A DNA stretch of 12,378 nt from a bacterium (lineage in GTDB: Bacteria > Eremiobacterota > Eremiobacteria > Baltobacterales > Baltobacteraceae), in assembly GCA_021782295.1 (NCBI GenBank), contig JAJXVC010000032.1, forward strand, positions 1 through 12,378. Direction: 5' to 3'. The position numbers and the translations under genes were made by a program. Positions 6,910-12,378 of the stretch are shown here, one piece after another (within the stretch, counting starts at the first letter, position 1; the number at the start of each line of letters is the position of its first letter). The notes under the pieces were generated by a model. It saw nothing but the letters and a program-made list of their open reading frames with translations, was not told the origin of the DNA and ran no database searches.

Positions 6910-8367
6910 ATGGGAAAGCACGCCGCCGGCTTGCGGGCATCGAAGTCGCTCTCTATTCACGTTGACGAGCTCATGCGTCGGCTTTCGACGCGGACGGCGA
7001 CGATCGGCGTGATCGGGCTCGGCTACGTCGGGCTGCCGCTCGCCGTTGAATTTGCGGCGAAGTTCCCGAAAGTCATCGGTTTCGATATCAATGCCGAGCG
7101 CGTCATGGTATTAAACGCGGGGCGCTCGCACGTTTACGACGTGCCCGAAGAACGCGTCAGCTCGCTCGTTGCCGCGGGGCGTTTGACATGCAGCAGCAAT
7201 TTCAGCAGGCTCTCCGAGTGCGATGCGATCGTCATCTGCGTTCCGACACCGTTAGGGATCGGGAATCTTCCCGACCTCACCTGTATTTTCGATGCCTCCG
7301 AACAAGTTGCCGGCGCTTTGCGGCAGGGTCAGTTGGTCGTCTTAGAATCGACGACCTATCCCGGAACCACCGAGGAGATGCTCGTCCCGATTCTCGAGCG
7401 CTCGAACCTTCATATGGATCGCGATTTTCTGGTCGCGTTCTCTCCGGAGCGCATCGATCCCGGTCGTGACTTGCCGCTGCATCGGATTCCGAAAATCATC
7501 GGTGGATGCAGCGAACGCTCGGCCGCAGCGGCTCGGCTGCTCTATGGAGCGGTCTTCGACGAAACACCGGTCGTCTCGTCGGCGCGCGCCGCTGAAACGG
7601 TAAAACTTCTCGAAAATACGTTCCGTCTCGTCAATATCGGCTTCATCAACGAATTCGCGCGCCTCTGCCGCCAACTCAATATCGATTCGGGCGAAGTCAT
7701 CGCGGCGGCGTCGACCAAACCGTTCGGGTTCATGCCCTTTCAACCCGGTCCCGGCGTCGGTGGGCATTGCATACCGCTCGACCCGCACTATTTGGCATGG
7801 GAGTCGAAACGACAGGGCTTTACGTCTCGCTTCATCGAGCTGGCGGAAGATGTCAACGCACAGATGCCCGGCTACGTCGTCGATCTCATCTCTGTAGCGC
7901 TCAACGGATCGAGAAAATCGCTGCGCGATGCCAATATCCTCGTCGTCGGCGTGGCGTATAAGAAAAATATCGACGATACACGACGCAGCCCCGCCGTTGC
8001 GGTGATCGATCGTTTACGAATGCGCGGTGCGATCGTCTCGTATCACGATCCGTACGTCGCCAAACTCGATGGGAGTCACAATGATTGGCCGGAGTGGCGC
8101 CCCCGCGTCGTCGTTCCCTACGAACGGCGTGTCATGGATCGCCCCGTCGATACGAGCTCACCTCGCCGACGCCGGGTCGATACGTTGACCAGCGTTCCCC
8201 TCGAACCCGGGAATCTGGCTCGCGCCGACTGCGTGGTGATTTTGACCGACCACGATGTCATCGACTACCAAGCGGTCCTCGACAACGCCACGGTAATCGT
8301 CGATACGCGACAGGCAATCTCTGCTGAGAGAGCGGCGGCATCCTCGGCGCGGGTATACTCGTTGTGA
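6910..8367 (+). CDS. Nucleotide-sugar 6-dehydrogenase, WbpA/UGD type
   Basis: The 485-residue enzyme oxidises the C6 alcohol of a UDP-sugar to the acid with two NAD+. The Rossmann motif is GLGYVG (36-41). VPTPL (111-115) and ESTTYPGT (146-153) follow, then the central ETVKLLENTFR block (Lys231, Asn235). The catalytic cysteine is Cys287 in GVGGHCIPLDPHYL, and the C-terminal UDP-binding domain begins around 343 (ILVVGVAYKKNIDDTRRSPA). The VPTPLG...PDL and STTYPGTTEE segments look most like UDP-GlcNAc/UDP-ManNAc dehydrogenases (WbpA, TviB, WecC), but UDP-glucose cannot be excluded. It is longer than the usual 420-440 residues because of a roughly 28-residue N-terminal extension and a loop of about 25-35 residues near 390-430 in the C-terminal domain. 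ATG 6910 has GGAG (6901-6904) five bases upstream. Its TGA overlaps the next GTG start by four bases. Confidence 0.9.
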   Translation: MGKHAAGLRASKSLSIHVDELMRRLSTRTATIGVIGLGYVGLPLAVEFAAKFPKVIGFDINAERVMVLNAGRSHVYDVPEERVSSLVAAGRLTCSSNFSRLSECDAIVICVPTPLGIGNLPDLTCIFDASEQVAGALRQGQLVVLESTTYPGTTEEMLVPILERSNLHMDRDFLVAFSPERIDPGRDLPLHRIPKIIGGCSERSAAAARLLYGAVFDETPVVSSARAAETVKLLENTFRLVNIGFINEFARLCRQLNIDSGEVIAAASTKPFGFMPFQPGPGVGGHCIPLDPHYLAWESKRQGFTSRFIELAEDVNAQMPGYVVDLISVALNGSRKSLRDANILVVGVAYKKNIDDTRRSPAVAVIDRLRMRGAIVSYHDPYVAKLDGSHNDWPEWRPRVVVPYERRVMDRPVDTSSPRRRRVDTLTSVPLEPGNLARADCVVILTDHDVIDYQAVLDNATVIVDTRQAISAERAAASSARVYSL

Positions 8368-9338
8368 GGTTTTGTATTACGGGTGGCGCGGGCTTTATCG
8401 GCTCGCACCTCTGCGACGTGCTGCTCGATGCAGGGCACGAAGTAACGGCGCTCGACGATCTCTCGACCGGGAGCCTCGCAAATCTCCACGACGCAAGCGC
8501 TCGCCCTGGTTTCAGATTCATGCAAGGGGATATTCGCGATACGCCGCTCGTCGAGCGCGCCTTAGAGAATTGCGATGCGGTCGTCCACCTCGCCGCCCGT
8601 ATCGGTTTGCGCATTATCGTCGAGAGTCCGTTCGACACGCTCGACGTCAATGCGCGCGGCACGGAGAGCGTCGTGCAGGCAGCATTAAAGAACAACACGC
8701 CGGTTCTCGTGGCTTCTACGTCGGAGGTCTACGGATATTCGACGAAGATTCCGTCGAACGAGGACGACCCAATCTGCTTCGGATCGCCGACGATCGGGCG
8801 CTGGAGCTATGCGTGCGCTAAAGCCTACGATGAGTTTTACGCGCTTGCGCTGCAGCGCGAACGTGGGCTGCCGGTCGTCGTCGTCCGACTCTTCAATACG
8901 GTCGGTGCGCGGCAAAGCGGCCGTTACGGCATGGTCATTCCGCGCCTGACCGAACAGGCACTCACCGGCAACGCATTGACGGTCTATGGCGACGGAACGC
9001 AGACGCGTTGCTTCTGCTCGGTGCGTGATGTTACCGCAGCGCTGACGGCGATCTTGCTGCGGATACACGCATTCGCCGGCGAAGTCTTCAACATCGGAAA
9101 TCCGGTTGAAATGACGATCTTGAATTTGGCCAAGCAGATCGTCGATCGCACCGCGTCGACGTCGACGATTGAGTTCGTTCCGTTTTCGAAGGCGTATCCT
9201 GTGGGATTCGAAGAAATCATGCGCCGCGTTCCCGATATATCGAAAGCGCGACGAGCGATTTCGTTCGATCCGCAGGTTCCGATGGAAAGCATCCTCGACG
9301 ACGTCATCGCTGGACTAGGCATGACGGCGAAACGATGA
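8364..9338 (+). CDS. NAD-dependent UDP-sugar epimerase/dehydratase (extended SDR)
   Basis: The 324-residue protein is a complete extended short-chain dehydrogenase. It has the NAD-binding GGAGFIG loop (7-13), an acidic pair at 31-32 that favours NAD over NADP, VVHLAA (73-78), and the catalytic set Ser120 (STSEVYG), Tyr149 and Lys153 (SYACAK). RLFNTVG, the GMVIPR block and YGDGTQTRCFCSVRDV are typical of UDP-sugar 4-epimerases and UDP-glucuronate-modifying relatives. It probably changes the configuration of a UDP-sugar made by or feeding the dehydrogenase just upstream, as in WbpA/WbpP-type pairs; the exact substrate cannot be read from sequence. The GTG start at 8364 forms a GTGA overlap with the previous stop, implying translational coupling, and its own TGA overlaps the next ATG as ATGA. 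Alternatives are a UDP-xylose synthase-like decarboxylase or a dehydratase. Confidence 0.88.
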   Translation: MRFCITGGAGFIGSHLCDVLLDAGHEVTALDDLSTGSLANLHDASARPGFRFMQGDIRDTPLVERALENCDAVVHLAARIGLRIIVESPFDTLDVNARGTESVVQAALKNNTPVLVASTSEVYGYSTKIPSNEDDPICFGSPTIGRWSYACAKAYDEFYALALQRERGLPVVVVRLFNTVGARQSGRYGMVIPRLTEQALTGNALTVYGDGTQTRCFCSVRDVTAALTAILLRIHAFAGEVFNIGNPVEMTILNLAKQIVDRTASTSTIEFVPFSKAYPVGFEEIMRRVPDISKARRAISFDPQVPMESILDDVIAGLGMTAKR

Positions 9339-10120
9339 AGCGTTGGTTGGCGGTCGCGGCGGTAGCCTTCGCGGTTGCCCTCCCGGCCGGGGCCGAGGCG
9401 ATCTGTCGAATTCCGCCGCCCCCGACGCAACGGGTAACGGTGGAGGAAGGCGTATCGAGTGCGACGCTGACCAAAGGGCGCGGAAGCTGGAACAGCAGTT
9501 CTCTATTGCTCGAAGCGCGCGACGGGAATAAACGATCTGCCTATATTCGCGCAGCCGATGACGTTCGATTCGGAGAAAACGACAACGAATATGAAGGCGG
9601 TGCGTATCTTGCGCTCACCCCGCATGCAATCGCCGATCTCATCGGTTCGTTTAGCCCTCAGCACCATGTGCTGCCGGCCTCAAGCGTGCAGGGAGATATG
9701 GATTTTCGCGCCGGAGCCGGCTATGGGTATCAAGTGGGGTATGCTGCTCGCCGGTACAGTGCGGTGGACGCCGCGATCGGACACCTCGGTATGGACCGTT
9801 ACTTCCGCGATCTTCGCCTCGCCGGGACGTTGACGTTTGCGCGCCTATCGAACGTTCCCGGCGTCGCGCTCTCCGAGGGAATTTCGTTGGCGCGCTATCT
9901 GCCCTGCGATACCGAAAACGTTGCCTTTTCAACGGGACGCGACGTCGAGAACGTCGGCGTCGGAACACCGCCGGCGGTCTATCACAGCTTGGCGATCTTT
10001 CTCGGGGATACGCATCGGCTCACGCCTCATGTCGGGTTGAATTTCGGCGTGGGCTGGTATGGATTGACCGGCGCATACGATCGCTTCGAGGTACGTGTTG
10101 CACTTCGCGAGCGCCTCTGA
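9335..10120 (+). CDS. Secreted YaiO-like outer-membrane beta-barrel protein
   Basis: The 261-residue protein starts with a clear signal peptide: MKRW, then a hydrophobic run, then a likely cleavage after AEA at residue 22. The mature part alternates polar and hydrophobic residues in short strands separated by Gly/Asn/Asp-rich turns (for example 125-137, 160-171 and 233-256), as expected of a small outer-membrane barrel. The overall layout resembles E. coli YaiO, especially the final LTPHVGLNFGVGWYGLTG and DRFEVRVAL strands. The resemblance is from memory and moderate. It lacks the usual C-terminal aromatic residue, ending in RERL. There are only two cysteines, Cys24 and Cys191, and no lipobox. 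In E. coli, yaiO lies beside a family 2 glycosyltransferase gene, yaiP, and the same pairing occurs here, so export or anchoring of a polysaccharide is inferred. The ATG overlaps the upstream TGA by four bases. Confidence 0.65.
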   Translation: MKRWLAVAAVAFAVALPAGAEAICRIPPPPTQRVTVEEGVSSATLTKGRGSWNSSSLLLEARDGNKRSAYIRAADDVRFGENDNEYEGGAYLALTPHAIADLIGSFSPQHHVLPASSVQGDMDFRAGAGYGYQVGYAARRYSAVDAAIGHLGMDRYFRDLRLAGTLTFARLSNVPGVALSEGISLARYLPCDTENVAFSTGRDVENVGVGTPPAVYHSLAIFLGDTHRLTPHVGLNFGVGWYGLTGAYDRFEVRVALRERL

Positions 10121-11243
10121 GCCGCTGCTGTGGCTGATCGAACTCAGCGTTCTGTTCTCGTCGATCATGACCGCAGCGTTGATCGTTGCGTTTATAGTAT
10201 TACGCACGCGCAATTCCATCGTCAGGAAAAGACAGGAACGACTCACGGGGCGATGGCGCGCGATTTTTAAGACGGCATATACCGGCGAAGCGGTGCCCGA
10301 AGTCTTGCCGCGGGTCGGACGGCGCGATTGGTTTACCGTGATGGGGCTGTTCTCGCAGTTCCACCAACTCCGTGACAAAGATCGCGACCGCGCGCGCGAG
10401 GTGCTGCCGAAACTCGATCGACTTGCTTACGATATCCACCTCGACCGGCACGCGCTCTACTGGCTCAGTCGCGGTGACGATGCCGAGAAAATCCTTGCCT
10501 TGACCGCCCTCGGGCAGTTGCGCGAACAGGACGCGCTTGATGATGCGATACGCCTCTCGGCCGACGAAGGGGCGGAGCTTTCGCGCGCCGCCGCACAATG
10601 CGCACTGCGAATCGATGTCCGCTTCACCGACGGAGTGTTGGAGTTGGTTCGGGATCGTGACGATTGGGTTCGTTCGCGGGTTGAAACGATGCTCAAAGAG
10701 ATCGATCGCATCGATCTCGACGAAGCCTTGCGCGCCGCAATCGGCAATGCCGACGAAGCAGGGAAGCGAAGGCTCCTCGATTTCGTACGGTTTTGCTCGC
10801 CCTCTCCGGCGCGCGCGGTGTGCAAGCGCGTCCTCGAAGAATCGGAGGATGATGAAACGATTGCCGCAGCGCTCCGTTCGCTCGCGCCGCTGGCATCTGA
10901 AGAAGACCGAGCGCTTGCGTTGAAATACTGCGCGCACGGATCACCGATTGTCTTGCTCTCGGCGTTGCGCGTCCTGAGGAAGTGCGTACGCTACGATGAC
11001 CGTGAAACGCTCTTGCGGCTGGCATCGCACCGAGATTATTGGGTTCGCTTGCGCGCGGCTGAGGCGATCGTGGAGCTCTATGGGGAGAGCGGACTTTTAG
11101 AAGACTTTCTCGGCGAAGTCGAAGACCGTTACGCGCGCGATGCGATCGTTCAAGCGATCGCCGAGCGAAAAATGATGGCCCGACGCTCGCCCTTGCGCGA
11201 CCGCAGAGCGGAGGCGCAGGGCGCTCCCGAGGCACGCCTGTGA
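10095..11243 (+). CDS. Membrane-anchored HEAT-repeat protein
   Basis: The protein (382 residues from GTG 10095) has one hydrophobic helix near residues 11-36, followed at once by Arg/Lys-rich sequence (RTRNSIVRKRQER). By the positive-inside rule this puts the large C-terminal part in the cytoplasm. That part, from about 110 to 370, is a run of paired amphipathic helices of about 30-35 residues with HEAT-like spacing, for example AEKILALTALGQLREQDALDD-type units and DYWVRLRAAEAIVELYGE. No catalytic motif is seen, so a scaffold role is most likely. It sits between the YaiO-like gene and the glycosyltransferase, overlapping both, which suggests it docks onto the synthase; this is inference. The start is ambiguous: GAGG (10088-10091) lies three bases before GTG 10095 and six before TTG 10098. 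The tail after 365 is basic and probably disordered. Confidence 0.82.
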   Translation: MLHFASASEPLLWLIELSVLFSSIMTAALIVAFIVLRTRNSIVRKRQERLTGRWRAIFKTAYTGEAVPEVLPRVGRRDWFTVMGLFSQFHQLRDKDRDRAREVLPKLDRLAYDIHLDRHALYWLSRGDDAEKILALTALGQLREQDALDDAIRLSADEGAELSRAAAQCALRIDVRFTDGVLELVRDRDDWVRSRVETMLKEIDRIDLDEALRAAIGNADEAGKRRLLDFVRFCSPSPARAVCKRVLEESEDDETIAAALRSLAPLASEEDRALALKYCAHGSPIVLLSALRVLRKCVRYDDRETLLRLASHRDYWVRLRAAEAIVELYGESGLLEDFLGEVEDRYARDAIVQAIAERKMMARRSPLRDRRAEAQGAPEARL

Positions 11244-12378
11244 GTATCAACGGGCACGCGACGTTCGAGGCGGTCGTCGTCTTCATCGAATCGGGATTGT
11301 TCCTGTATTTCTTGATCATTAACGGCTACTATGCGTTTACCGGCGGTGTCGCGCTCGTTCGATTACCGAGTTTCGTGAAAATGCACCTTGCCGATCCCGT
11401 CCGCCGTTCGAACTCAACGCTCGACCGTCCGGTGACGATGCTCGTTCCGGCATTTAACGAACGCGAAATCATCGTGACGTCGGTGCGCTCGATGCTCGCT
11501 TTAGAGTATGTAAACTTTGAAATCGTCGTCATCAACGACGGATCGAATGACGATACCCTCGAGCGGTTGCACGAAGCCTTCGATCTCGAGCCCTACGAAG
11601 GGATCTATCGCGTCGAATTGCCGACGGAAGAAGTGCGGGAGGTCTACCAGTCGCGCCTTCATCCGGAATTGCGCGTCATCGACAAGGTGAACGGCGGGAA
11701 AGGCGATGCCCTCAATGCCGGCATCAATCTCTCGCGTTATCCGCTGCTCTTCACCGCCGATGCCGATTCATATTATCATCGACAGACTCTGCAGTGGATG
11801 GTGGAACCGTTCCAGCGGGACCGCCGAACCGTGGTGGTCGGGGGCGCGGTCGCGGTCGGGAATGCGTCGACCCCGGTCGACGATAAACCCTTCGAACCAT
11901 CACTGCCGAAAAACTTGATGCAACTCTTCCAAGTGCTGGAGTACCTGCGCGCGTTTTTAGCGACGCGGATGGGTTTCGCTCCTTTTAACGCACTCGGCAT
12001 CGTCTCGGGAGCATGTGGACTCTGGCGTCGCGACGTCATTATCGCCTGTGAGGGTTTTCGAACCGATACGATCTGGGAAGATATGGAGATGACGCTACGC
12101 GTCCATAATTATTGCATCAATACGGGGCAACCATACCGCATCGCTTTTTCGCCGTTCCCGGTCTGTTGGACCGACGTGCCGGCTTCGCCGAAGGTCCTCT
12201 ACAACCAACGAAAGGGTTGGCACCGCCATCTTTCGGAGTGCGTGGTCATCCATCGAAAATTGCTCTTCGGGCACGGCGGAGTCTTTAGTTGGGTGACGAT
12301 GCCCTATCTGGTATTTTTTGAATGGCTCGCGCCGATCGTCGTGATCGGAGGGGTGCTTTTTTCGGTGAGCATGGCCGC
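11240..12378 (+). CDS. Processive-type family 2 glycosyltransferase, membrane-bound (3' end outside window)
   Basis: A GTG start at 11240 (GTGA overlap with the HEAT gene stop; GAGG at 11229-11232) opens a frame of 379 codons with no stop before the window ends. A first membrane helix (about 11-34) is followed by basic residues, placing the catalytic domain in the cytoplasm. The GT-A motifs are MLVPAFNE (67-74), VINDGSNDDT (97-106, Asp100), NGGKGDALNAG (151-161), ADADS (173-177), SGACGLWRRD (256-265) and WEDMEMTLR (279-287, the catalytic-base region). QRKGW (323-327) occupies the place of the QxxRW motif of cellulose, hyaluronan and PNAG synthases. A second hydrophobic segment starts near 350. 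It most resembles the COG1215/PgaC-YaiP group and probably polymerises the sugar made by the upstream enzymes. The donor sugar is unknown. Confidence 0.9.
   Translation, partial: MSINGHATFEAVVVFIESGLFLYFLIINGYYAFTGGVALVRLPSFVKMHLADPVRRSNSTLDRPVTMLVPAFNEREIIVTSVRSMLALEYVNFEIVVINDGSNDDTLERLHEAFDLEPYEGIYRVELPTEEVREVYQSRLHPELRVIDKVNGGKGDALNAGINLSRYPLLFTADADSYYHRQTLQWMVEPFQRDRRTVVVGGAVAVGNASTPVDDKPFEPSLPKNLMQLFQVLEYLRAFLATRMGFAPFNALGIVSGACGLWRRDVIIACEGFRTDTIWEDMEMTLRVHNYCINTGQPYRIAFSPFPVCWTDVPASPKVLYNQRKGWHRHLSECVVIHRKLLFGHGGVFSWVTMPYLVFFEWLAPIVVIGGVLFSVSMA

Noticed and set aside
1..12378. CRISPR arrays, tRNA or rRNA genes, riboswitches, toxin-antitoxin pairs or defence genes
   Set aside because: I looked on both strands and found no regularly spaced repeats, tRNA-like arms, conserved rRNA segments or family motifs supporting any of these.

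Overview
The window is high in GC, densely coded and bacterial. Several genes overlap by 4 bases or abut directly, and TTG or GTG starts are common. Signal-peptide and outer-membrane-type features point to a diderm (two-membrane) bacterium. The codon style and gene mix recall poorly cultured diderm phyla such as Eremiobacterota/Vulcanimicrobiota, but that is an impression that was not tested by any search.

Left edge (1-338): the window opens inside the last 36 codons of an IS3-family transposase, recognised by its RPHS..L...TP.EYA tail. A probable right end of the element follows. About 200 bases of lower-GC, apparently non-coding DNA then lead to the 3' end of the first chromosomal gene.

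Metabolic block (339-6845): a minus-strand MBL/beta-CASP nuclease-like gene (339-1298) ends in an exact sliding-clamp-binding peptide, QLSLF. It is divergent from a tight plus-strand operon of cysK (O-acetylserine sulfhydrylase), a zinc-type asparaginase II, and metH (full-length cobalamin-dependent methionine synthase). Gaps in this operon are 0-1 bases and it uses TTG starts. The operon links cysteine formation, asparagine/aspartate nitrogen and the last step of methionine synthesis.

Polysaccharide block (6910-12378, continuing past the right edge): a 64-base gap with a small hairpin separates metH from a five-gene run. The genes are a UDP-sugar 6-dehydrogenase (WbpA/UGD type), an extended-SDR UDP-sugar epimerase, a secreted YaiO-like beta-barrel protein, a membrane-anchored HEAT-repeat protein, and a processive-type family 2 glycosyltransferase cut by the window end. 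All junctions in this run overlap by 4-26 bases. The simplest reading is an acidic-sugar exopolysaccharide system. The first two enzymes would supply an activated uronic or N-acetyl-uronic sugar and its epimer. The membrane glycosyltransferase would polymerise and translocate it, helped by the cytoplasmic HEAT scaffold, and the YaiO-like barrel would carry the product across the outer membrane. This block is the part of the window most likely to hold a little-studied system.
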